The notes below the pieces were generated by a model, which saw nothing but the letters and a program-made list of their open reading frames with translations, made no database searches and was not told the origin of the DNA. Made by a program: the position numbers and the translations under genes. From Aplectana chamaeleonis (Eukaryota; Nematoda; Chromadorea; Rhabditida; Cosmocercidae): a stretch of DNA of 64,000 bases. The stretch lies in the NCBI GenBank assembly GCA_029168955.1, contig JAPDOI010000174.1:1102001-1166000 (forward strand). The letters run 5' to 3'. Below are positions 44,601-56,600 of the stretch, in pieces. Positions within the stretch are counted from its first letter, which is position 1, and each line of letters begins with the position of its first letter.

Positions 44601-47600
44601 AAATGGAGAAACATCCGCTCTGCTTCCAATATAATAGCAGCGCGGCTTCCTAGAGATGGGATACAAACCATAGGTATAGAGGGTGCTCTTGAAGGTGAAT
44701 AGAACAGGAATAATGGATAAAAAATCAATCATTCAGTAAAGATTTGGAAATTCGGATATCTGTAAGGGAAAGTCCGTAACGGCGGTCGGGACTACCCCGA
44801 AGCGGCGGCAAGCCAATGTTAGAGAAAGTGAGGAGAATCAATGCGGGAAAAGACGGCAGGTCAGAAAAATAAAACCAATTTACTTGTTATATAAATGTAC
44901 CAGCGGCGTCGGCCGGCTGACGCCGGCCTCTGCCGCTGGGGTCCGGCTACTTCGGCCCATTTGCCGGCTTTGCCGGCATCTTGAGTATAAGGCAAATGAA
45001 TCGAAATCCGCTGATTCTATGTGAAATGGCGTACAAAAGATCTCACGTTTGCCGGCTATCGCCGGCCTCTGTCGCTGGAATCCGGTTGCGCCGGCCCATG
45101 AGCTGGTTTCGACGACAACACTCGAGCAATCAGAAATTACAAAGCATTTCAAACCTTGCAAACCCTGCTAAACTCCTTTCTAATGCAGTTGCACACCGAC
45201 CCTTCTTTAGTTTTAGGAGGTTCTCAAGTGGTGGTTCATTTATATTCATTTCTGTCATGATAAAGACAACCGCTGTTTGAGATTTAGTAAATGCCTCCAT
45301 GACCAACCGACACCCTGCTACCTCTATTGGCAAATGAAGTATAATGATGTTTGTGTTCTCTGGATGCATATTTTGATTAACTCACATTTCTATCGTATAT
45401 AAACCCGATTTAGAAAGGTTGGTGCATATAAACAGCTAAGCAGTTTAAATGAGTGGTTGGGGGAGGGGACGTGAAGAAAGGGGTGGTATACACTCTCTTA
45501 TAGTCACACAAAACGATTTTAAAGTTCTGTGATCACCCACTTCGGTCCCGCACACTTTCTTAGGCGTCCTGCGCATTTCCACTTGAGTCCCGCACACTTT
45601 CTACGGCGTCCTACGCACTTTCACTTGGGTCCCGCACACTTTCTTCGGCGTTCTGCGCACTCCTACTTGAGTCCCGCACACTTTCTAGGTGCCCTGCGCA
45701 CTTCCACTTGGGTCCCGCACACTTTCTTCGGCGTTCGGCGCAATCGCATTTGGGTCTCACAAACTTTCTACGGCGTCCTGCGCACTTCCACTCGGGTCCT
45801 GCACACTTTCTACGGCGACCTGCGCACTCCCACTTAGGTCTTGCACACTTTCTACGGCGTCCGGCGCACTCTACCTTGGGTCCCGCGCACTTTCTACGGC
45901 GTCCTGCGCACTTCCACTTGGGTCCCGCACACTTTCTTCGGCGTCCGGCGCAATCGCATTTGGGTCCCACAAACTTTCTACGGCGTCCTGCGCACTTTCA
46001 CTCGGGTCCCGCACACTTTCTACGGTGTCCTGCGCACTCCCACTTAGGTCATGCAGACTTTCTACGGCACTCTACCTTGGGTCCCGCGCACTTTTTACGG
46101 CATCCTGCGCATTCCCACTTGGGTCCTGCACACTTTATATGGTGTCCGGCGCACTCTACCTTGAGTCCCGCACACTTTCTACGGCGTCCCGCGCACTTCC
46201 ACTTGGGTCCCGCACACTTTCTTCGGTGTCCGGCGCAATCGCATTTGGGTCCCACAAACTTTTTACGGCGTCCTGCGCACTTCCACTTGGGTCCTGCACA
46301 CTTTCTACGGCGTCCGGCGCACTCTACCTTGGGTCCCGCGCACTTTCTACGGCGTCCTGCGCACTTCCACTTGGGTCCCGCACACTTTCTTCGGTGTCCG
46401 GCGCAATCGCATTTGGATCCCACAAACTTTCTACGGCGTCCTGCGCACTTCCACTCGGGTCCCGCACACTTTCTACGGCGTCCTGCCCACTCCCACTTGG
46501 GTCCCGCTCACTTTCTACGGCGTCCCGCTCACTCCCACTTGGGTCCCGCACACTTTCTTCGGCGTCCGGCGCAATCGCATTTGGGTCCCACAAACTTTCT
46601 ACGGCGTCCTGCGCACTTTCACTCGGGTCCCGCACACTTTCTACGGCGTCCTGCGCACTCCCACTTAGGTCATGCAGACTTTCTACGGCACTCTACCTTG
46701 GGTCCCGCGCACTTTTTACGGCATCCTGCGCATTCCCACTTGGGTCCTGCACACTTTATATGGTGTCCGGCGCACTCTCACTCGGGTCCCGCACACTTTC
46801 TACGGCGTCCGGCGCACTCTACCTTGAGTCCCGCACACTTTCTACGGCGTCCGGCGCAATCGCATTTGCGTCCCACAAACTTTCTACGGCGCCCTGCGCA
46901 CTTCCACTCGGGTCCCGCACACTTTCTACGGCGTCCTGCGCACTCCCACTTAGGTCCTGCAAACTTTCTACGGCGTCCGGCGCACTCTACCTTGGGTCCC
47001 GCGCACTTTCTACAGCGTCCTGCGCACTTTCACTCGGGTCCCGCACACTTTCTTCGGTGTCCGGCGCAATCGCATTTGGGTACCACAAACTTTCTACGGC
47101 GTCCTGCGCACTTCCACTCGGGTCCCGCACACTTTCTACGGCGTCCTGCGCACTCCCACTTAGGTCCTGCACACTTTATGTAGTGTCCGGCGCACTCTAC
47201 CTTGGGTCCCGCACACTTTCTACGGCGTCCCGCGCACTTCCACATGGGTCCCGCACACTTTCTACGGCGTTTCGCGCACTTCCACTTGGGTCCCGCACAC
47301 TTTCGTCGGCTTCCGGCGCAATCGCATTTGGGTCCCACAAACCTTCTACGGCGTCCTGCGCACTCCCACTTGGGTCCTGCACACTTTCTACGGTGTTCGG
47401 CGCACTCTACCTTGGGTCCCGCATACTTTCTACGGCGTCCTGCGCACTTCCACTCGGGTCCCGCACATTTTCTACGGCGTCCTGCCCACTCCAACTTGGG
47501 TCCCGCACACTTTCCACGGCGTTCTGCGCGCTCTTGAGCCCGTACCCGTAAGGTAGCCCGTCTTGAAGGTCAAGCCTAATAAACGGTCAAACAAACACAC

Positions 47601-50600
47601 AGAGAAACGCACACATACATACACACACACGCACACACAAATTTACCAAAATATATATAGTAGGAAGTTACTTGAATGTCCCGTGTAGATAACTGACTTG
47701 TATATTACACTTAAAACACATTTATATCACATGTAACTTAAATTTATATCGCATGTAAGTTACATTTATGTCACTTGTAACCTACACATATATTCACCGT
47801 GGTTGGCCATTTTGCAGCGCATACGACACGCGACGAAGACAACGCGTCCGCATCCGGCCATGCAAAGCGGAAAACGCTCTGTGGGCCTTCTCTGCAAATG
47901 CGTGTTTCAGTACCTCAAACTTTGGTAATTGAATCGACATCATGGCTGTTCAAGAACGACCTCTGGAGTGCGTCGCATACTCCTCTAGAAAATGCCTTCT
48001 TGGCCGAATTATGTTACTTGCGAATTATCTCGGCCAAGTAAGTTAGATGCAGCATATCGGCGGCGCTCTACCGTCGATGTGTTAAATGTAACTTAAATGG
48101 CCTGAGATAGATCGCAAGTTACCTAAATAGGCTTATATATGTTACAAGTAACTTGTTTTCGGCCTTTTATGTTACAAGTAACTTGTTTTCATTTTCCTGA
48201 GTAAAGCTGACCCCGTATACTCCCCTTAGAAATGTGTTTTAGGTCGATTTAAAGGCAGTGGTTTCGATAAAATATGCTTTTCTTCTTTTTCTGCTCCAAA
48301 CTTGTTTCTGGAATCGGAGTAGTAGGACCTATAAGGAAAAATTGAGAAAAAGCCCTTGTTTTGGGCCTAATTTTAAACCTTAACTTTCCTGTCTGTTGAT
48401 GGTGGGCGAGCCCACTCCACACCATCGGCATCGATGATCTCTAATATCAAGAACATCAGCTGGCTTGAAATTGGAATTCAATCAATAAACAATAGCCTTT
48501 GGTAGGACCTGCTCGAATATTTCTGTCCTCGTCGAGTTAAACACTGAATGAAGGGCTTGTCTCTATTCTTCAACTGTTTTTCTTAGTTAGATTTGGATTC
48601 ATTTCTGGCTGTGAATGTCGACGATTTTTCACTGCTCAGCATGAGACTGCAATCTTTTTGGGCGGGGCTGTTCACGTGAGTCTGCGATCTTTATGGGCGA
48701 AGCTGTTCACGTGTGCTCGAATTGGAAACTTAGGATCCTAATAACCCTATTTATAGCTCGTTTCATGCCGCGTAACCTTTGTGGTCTTCAAGCCGTTTCC
48801 GAATCAAACTGATTTTCATGGTTTTTCCACAACTTTTTTCATCGCGTTCGCTGCCTTTAAGTTACATGCGACTTACTTTGTGCCATTTAGGTTACATGTA
48901 ACATATCGGAGGCGCACTGCACGCGGTATCCGGTCGATATGTTGCGTGAGACTGAAATGACCTCAGTTAATTCGCAAGTAACTTACATCGGTTTAGATAA
49001 GTTACAGGTTACTTGTTTTCGGCCTTTTATGTGACAAGTAAATTGTTTTCGTTTTTCTGAGTTGGGCGATCAACACCAGCTGCTGCTGGGCTCTCAGGGA
49101 CCCTCATCCTTTCCCCTTCTTCCCATCAGTTCTTAGTACTATTAGGCTTTATTCATAGTTTTTAGTGACACAAACGTACAGTCCACGACAACGGAAAAAA
49201 GCGGCTATGCGTTTGTGTATTTTCACTAAGCATACTGTAGGTTGCGGATGTCTCTCGTCATAATCAGCGTCATAATCTAATTTTTTCCTAAATTTTGAAG
49301 AAAAAACACAAGCAACGTTGGGAAACACGTTGAGAAACGCCCCCTGCCCCCCCCCCCCCTCCTCCCAGATACACATTAGCAATACACCGAATCTTTATCA
49401 TAAAGGATATAACACGACAAAATGAAAAATACCAAAAAATGGAAATAACAGAGAAAAATTCATTCTTTGTTATTCGTGCTTGTATCCATGTTAAAGACTC
49501 TTGGTACATTGATTATGTTTGTGTGTGCGGGAAAACACCGTTTTCAACGTTTCTGCTGTTTTTTCTTTGAAATTCAGGAAAAATTAATTGTGCGGAAAGC
49601 TGGACTTCTTTGATTCTTGGAACCTCTGACCTCTCCAGTTTCGTATTATGCCCATCTAGTGGCATAAGTTTTCTAGACTTGAGACTGCCGGTCAATTCAC
49701 AAGCAGATGATCACGTGTGTCAGTCAACTGGACTTCTCCATGCTTACTATTAGTGGAGAGGCCAAGTCGTCGAAATCGCAAAGAATGTAGCCTCTTACAC
49801 TGTTCCGTAGCAGCAGCGCGGTTATTATTAATGAACAGTATTTATTCAACAACAGTCAGTTAAACTCTCACTAGTCCTCCTCTAAACGGCCTAACTAATA
49901 GTAAGATGACTCTTCCGTTAAAGGCAGCATACACGCTCCTGAACGTGATTGAGATAACTACGGGAATAGAATGGTATGGCCCAGATTACAACGCCTACGC
50001 ATTTTGAAGTGTCAAAAACGACCCGCAAGGCCGCTACATGAGTTAGAAGTTGGCCCCGCCCTGTATTTTCACGCCTCCTGTATTTGCCCTTTTTCTGCAA
50101 CGCAAGGTTGCTGGGTCATATTCACCGTTGGTAGTGTTGGTAGATTGCCTAGCAAGTGAACCACACACGTCACTGACGGCGAGGATTGCCCAACAACCCT
50201 GCGTTGGAGGAAAAGGGCAAATACAGGGGGCGTGAAAATACAGGGCGGGGCTAACTTCTAACTCATGTAGCGGCATTGTGGGTCGTTTTTGACACTTCGA
50301 AATGCGTAGGCATTATGTTGTAAGCCATACGGTTCGATTCACATTGTTATCCCAACCACGTTTACGAGCGTGTATGCTGCCTCTAAAGGCAGTGTTCACG
50401 ATGATTTTCGTCCCCGAGATTTTAACATAAAACAATGCGTTGGCCTCCAAGTGTTTCCAAAATTACGAAGAAACAGCGAAAAATGCATCAAGACGTCGTA
50501 TTTCAGTGACATTATTCTATAACACGGACTAGTTGTCCGGTTGGATGAACATGTTCATGGTGGTTGTCACCGGTGGAAAATTTGATTCAATCGAAAATAG

Positions 50601-53600
50601 TAGACTCCTTTATGCAAAGCAGGATTAGTTAGGGCCCTAAGGATGGAACGAAGCAATATAGAGTGGAGAATTGCAAGGGTTGGGTCCACAAAAGATTTCA
50701 ATGTCACAACAAACACTTCCTGTGATACTTTAGAGACGGGCTGATACTTAAAGGCAGTGTCCACGATAATTTTCGTCCTCAGTTCCTGGCCGAAAATCGA
50801 AAGTTCAGGGTCTCATTGGAGCACTGGGGTCGAAAGAACGAACGAAATTGAGCCCGAAAGAACTCCATACGGCTCCGAAGTCCGCTCGCGCTAGCCCTTC
50901 CGCTCGAGGTCGAGTTTTCCGAGAAACAGTTTGGTCCGCTTCCACATTAGCATTGGAGCGCGAGCGTGGCTAAGTTTTATCATTGGGGCGCATTTGCACA
51001 CGCTGCCTACTTCAGGCCCACGCCTACGCCACTGATCGATCGTTGAAATGTGGCGTTCAAGAAGAAGAGCTAATTTTGGATGTTTCGCAGCATTTTTCAT
51101 GACTCCTTCACTGATGAAACAGTCAGACTCTAAACCTTCGTTTTCCGGTGGGAACTCGAAAACGATTTCTATCGTAGACACTGCCTTTAAAGGCAGTGTT
51201 CACGATAAAAGTCGTTTTTCTGTTTTTTCCGTCTATCTTGAAAACGGTCCCATGCTGATTTCAATGATGTCCCTGGAATCGTACAAGAACCCCTGCAAAC
51301 GGAGTTATGGCCCCTCAAAAGTCAGCTAGGTTAAGCATTGTGGACGAGTTGTCCGAGACTTGTAACTCCCGTTTTTTTGCAGCCGATGTGTGCGATCTGA
51401 CCTGAGTAAAGAGAGACGTTGAGAATAAAGGGAACAACTGGGCTCATGATCGGAATCCATCGCTCATCTCACCACGAATTCAGGGAAACTGTTATAGGAC
51501 GTGGGCGGAGTGGCCCAATGGGCTGGCTGGCCCACGAGATTTTCACACATTTACCGGCCGTTTTTCGTCGCACTTCCATTCCTACATAATCTTCTCAGAA
51601 GGACCCAAAGCTTACGTTTTAGCCAAAAAAAAAACGTTCAACTTTCTCTTCGTGAACACTGCCTTTGAGGATTTCGTGTACTTCCGGTGCCTTTTTCTCA
51701 ATTTCTTCGTCGCCTCAGTTCTACCCGGGGGCCACTTAATCAATATAGCGAATAATCTCAAAATTAAAGATTATCGTGAACACTGCCTTTAATACTGACT
51801 GTATTTTGTGCTTACTACATATAGGAATCCTTCATGCAGTGCATGCAGAACCCGAAATCCATTCGGCTAGAATCACCTGGTCTGTCTGCATGGAATGGGT
51901 TGCGTTCCTGGTACCTCAAAATTGCGACGCCCATGTCACTGTGGAATGCATGCCTGAAATTCATCAGCAATTGAAATTTGACCCTAAGCAAAGGTTACAT
52001 GGCAATAATGTGGAATGCGGTAGTGCAGTGCGGGACCCACGATTCTGGAAAAGGTTTTTGAAGTAACCAGGTTACTTACCCTTTATAAAACGTCGTAATT
52101 CACATCATTCGAGGCGCGATTGGCGCGCGCGACGCCTCAGCCTCCGTCTACCCTCCGCTCTCTCACTGTCTCTAACCTCCGCTCCGCACCAGCACGCGTA
52201 GGAACCATGTGAATTTAGCCGTTTTATAGCATGTAGATCTAGGCTAGGTGAGTTGATCGGATAGAGGTGCACAACTTCTCGTAGGATTTGTTCAGAATGG
52301 GCGCGGAGACGCATTTTTGCGTCTAAAAGGTAGTGGTCGCGATGAAATATGCCTGTCTTCTTTTCTTCTTTAAACCCTTTCCTGGATCCAGAGTAGACCT
52401 ATAAGAACAATTTGCGAAAAAAAATTACTAAATTGTTTTCATTTTCCTGAGTAAAGCTGACCCCGTATACTCCCCTTAGAAGTGTGTTCTAGGGCGATTT
52501 AAAAGCAGTATATGGTTTCCTTCTTTTTCTGCTCCAAACTTGTTTCTGGAATTGGAGTAGTAGGACCTATAAGGAAAAACTGAGAAAAAGCCCTTGTTTT
52601 GGGCCAAAGTTCAAGCCTGAACTTTCACGTCTTTTGATGTTGGACGAGCCCAATCCGCATCTTCGGCATCGATGATCTCTAATATCAAGAACATCAACTG
52701 GCTTTAAATTAAAATTCGATCAATGACCAATTTCCTTCAGACTAGCTTGATCGGATAATTATGTCCTCATCTAGTTAAACCATTAAATGGAGTGCTTGGT
52801 TACATGGTTTAGTTGTTTCAATAGCTAAATTTGCGTTTACTTCTGCCTGTGAATGTCGATGAATTTTGACTTTACACACATGAAACTGCGATCTTTTTAG
52901 GAGAACCTGTGCACGTGTGCACGAATCGGCAACTTAGGATCTTACTAGCATTTTTAGCTTCTTATCGCGTAACCTTTGTGATATTTCAGCCGTTTGCACA
53001 TCGAGCTGATTTTTATGGTTTTTTAAAGAACTTTTTTCATCGCGACCACTGCCTTTAGGCGTCCTATTTCCGGTGAATCTCTTCGAACTTTGTTTTTCTG
53101 GTCTTGAAATAAAAAAAGGTCTTGGTCAGAAAGGCTGCTTAACGGTGTAATTATTTCTGAATTAGGCTTCGAACAAAAAAAGTTTGAGGTAAAAATTTCA
53201 GTGTACTTTAAAGGCAGTGTTCACGATAATCTTCAAGTTTGAGATTACTCGCTATATTGATCAAGTGGTCCCCGGGTAGAACTAAAATGACGAAAAAATT
53301 GAGAAAAACGCACCAGAAGTTCACGAAATCCTCAAGTATCACCCCGCCTCTCAAGTATGTATGTTTCACAGGAAGTGTTTGTTGTGACAATGAGATTTTT
53401 TGTGGACCAATCCTTTGCAATTCTCTACTCTCTATTGCTCTGTTCTTTCTTTAGGACCCTAACTGTGGAATTCTGCTTTGCATGGAATATTCTTTTATTT
53501 TCGATCGACCCATTTTTCCACCGGTGAGAACGACTATGAACATGTTCATCCTACCGGACAATTAGTCCATGTTATAGAATAATGTCACTGAAATACGACG

Positions 53601-56600
53601 TTTTAATGCGTTTCTCGCCGTTTCTTCGTAATTTTGGTAACACTTGGAGGCCAACGCATAGTTTTATGTGGAAAACTCGGGGATGAAAATCATCGTAAAC
53701 ACTGCCTTTAAGCCGAGACCATACCCCACGCGATTGGCGTATGTAATACTCATAATCTAAATTGATCAAAAATCGATGTGCCTGACATGCACTCTCGCAG
53801 TGGCGCGTCGCTTTGGGCGTCGTTTATACTCCCGCTGCCGAGCTGCGCGGTGCCATGCATTTTTCAAGGGTCGATCGATATTAAAGGATTGCACTTTGCC
53901 GCGGTGGAAGTATAAACCACACATGAAACAGGCCGCACAGTAAACGATTGATGTATGCGGCTGCAAGGCCGTATGTTTACTGTATCCTCTATTCCGGAAC
54001 GAAATTTACTCTGTTCCTTCGTGCTCTTGTGCGGAGCGAGGGAGAAACAGCGAGAAATCCTGTGAGAAAAGGAGACACAGCATACGCGCGCAGCCGCACT
54101 CGCTAAACGGTCTGCAATTTATATTATGAAGTTTTTGTTTATATGTACCTAAACCCTAGCAAGCATTATATTGTTGAATATGCCTCCACAACTAGATCCT
54201 TGATAAAGTTTGTGATCCAAAAAGATGAATTTCGAAACAAGGTATTACAGTCCACGGCAACGAAAGAAGGCGGTTGTGCGGTTGCGTATTTTCCACTAAG
54301 GTTGCGAACGTCGCACTATAATCTTAGACAAATTTGTGATTTTCTTCTGAATTTTGAAGAAAAAAACATCGGAAACATTGAAGAACAGTGAGTTTTTCCC
54401 CACACACAAACATTATCAATATACCTGAAGTCTATACAATGGAAACACGCCGGAATAACAAGGAAAATAAATTTTTTTCTATTCCCATTTTTTGTAGTTT
54501 TTCATATTTTCTTGTCATTCCAGCGTGTTTCTCTAATATAGATTCCATGTGCATTGTTATTGTGTGCGCGTGTGTGTGGGGGGGGGACTTAACGTTTTTA
54601 AGCGTTTTCGATGTTTTTTCTTCAAAATTCAGATTAAAAATACAAATTAGCCGTCGATTATGACGCGACTTCCACAACTTGCAGTAAGCTTAGTGGAATA
54701 GAAACCACACAACCACCTTTTTTCCATTGCCATTAATATAGTTGTTAATGGACGCGAGAGATCCGAAAACGTGTCCTCGCGCCACATCTGGCCAGACCCT
54801 ATGAGCGGTCTTGTATATGTTGTATTAGGTTGGTCGAAAGGAAGGGACGGAGCAACATGCCGCACAGCTCCTCTGCACCATGAAACCTTCGCTCCGTGAA
54901 GAGAAGACGTTTCTATAGGAAACTCGTTCTCACTGAATAATTCGTACGTAGGCATTCCTGGCCGATAACGTGATAGACCTCCGGCTGGCAACATCGTTTT
55001 GCATGTAGCCGAGCAGGACAATGTTCGGAGTCATCCGGCCCAATCCGCAAGTCTCAATAACAAGATATGTAGCTCCATGATAATTTCTCTCGGTTGTCAA
55101 AAAAACCACTATGGTTCTCTGAGATTCAGTGGTGGCTCCAACCTGATAGAGCATCAGACATCCATCCTCAAGTGACGATGCCACTGCCGCCTTAGATATA
55201 CCTTTGATGCGTTGCTTTCGAAGTACAACCTGCGACATTTGCTCAATTCGACGCGCAGTTGCCAGCTGTTGATCCAACTCTGTGAAATTCTGCAATTGCA
55301 ACCGTGAAGACAATGAATGCTTTTGTTGCCTTCGAAGCATTTATAAGCTCTCACCTCCAAAATGATGTTGCCGCAAACCAACAGACTCGTTCCCCTTGTG
55401 ATGCTCTGTGCCAGCTTGATAAGAGCTGGTCTTTCGTGTGGTACACCACTGAGCACAAGTACCTGACACACTCGAACTTCTCACACTACAACACGTAAGT
55501 TGGCTGCTAAGGAGGGCAAAATCAGAATAGAACCTGTGGGCGATAGTTTTTAACGTGAGGCTCGTCCTTCGTGAGTTTCATCATTCCGTTCAGAGCATGC
55601 TTGTATGTGGTTGCCGTAGTGGACGTGCCCCAGTTTACATCTGCAACTCGTTGATACTGCGTACTCATGAAATTGGAAAACTGCAATCAGATGGACGGAA
55701 TGCGGTTGACCAATACCGATTCTGTGAAGCTCTTCCCTGCCCGCAGAAGTATAGAATATATTGTGTATTACCTGGTTTCAATTTTTTGATGAACGCAAAT
55801 ACGGCAATAAAGAAGAATAATGTGAGCAAAGTAGTTGGCCAAGACATGATAAACATTATCACTACACAGAGTACAGCTCCAAGCAGAGACAACCATGGCG
55901 AGTAAAAACGGAACGCAGGACGAAAACCTGAGTGGAACTTTCATGAAGATCACACGAAGAGAGGTAGAGTGGTGTCCTTCTAAATTGAAGTTAAGAAATC
56001 GCACTTGCAAGAGAAGTGGTGAAACGAAAAGAGGATTGTGATCTTTGGCGTTTAGCCTTGTAAGTTTTTGCACAGCTCAAGGAACTACACGCTGCACAGC
56101 TTAATCTAGGTGCAAACCCACTCATAACTGTGGGGCTAAAGAACACTACAAATTTTTCCCAATTTTCGCCTTGATCTTCTGATCTCTTGGAACATTTGAG
56201 TATTGTGATGTGATGTAAGGCATTGGTATACTTTGGCTGCAGCCGGTCGCCGGCGACGGAAATGGTGACGGAGTCGTCGCCGCTGCATAAACTTCTACGC
56301 GGTTCTGCGTACCTACATTTCTGAAAACACGCACCTGCAGGCCAATTAATGGTTCCCGATTGCGTAGCTAATATTGTTTTTTGATGAAATTGTATGAGGA
56401 ACACTTTTTCGATGAAATAAATGTAACTGTAGACTGTACGAATCTCAAAACTCCAATACGTACTCGTTTCCGATAAAAGCAAAAGGTTCTGATTTGATAT
56501 GATACTCCAACCTCACTGATCATCTCTCCACATACCTATGCCAAAAACGAGTTAGGTAAGACGAAGAATGTGTTCATTGAAAGAAAAAGTTAAGCAAGGT

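Larger units (their letters stand above)
50386..51789 (+). mobile_element. MITE family B, interrupted by two other MITEs
   Basis: The left end AAGGCAGTGTTCACGATGAT at 50386 runs in family B sequence to 50750 (TAGAGACGGGCTGATACTTA). Family B sequence resumes at 51666 (TGAGGATTTCGTGTACTTCC, GGGGGCCACTTAATCAATATAGCG) and ends CACTGCCTT|TA at 51789. The intervening 0.9 kb are elements E and A. Confidence 0.78.

Noticed and set aside
19407..47540. Common ancestry of the two large 42-bp arrays
   Set aside because: The best hand alignment gives only about 18 of 42 identities, which is not distinguishable from a best-of-many-registers chance match without a computed test.
45529..47551. 620- and 491-codon plus frames and 154-codon minus frames in the second array
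   Set aside because: Same artefact of a stop-free 42-bp unit. The array lies in an intron of a gene on the opposite strand.
54647..54970. Continuation of cotransporter segment 8 as one long exon
   Set aside because: The in-frame reading reaches a stop after YVRIIQ, and the alternative frame does not match the family. The border is left uncertain.
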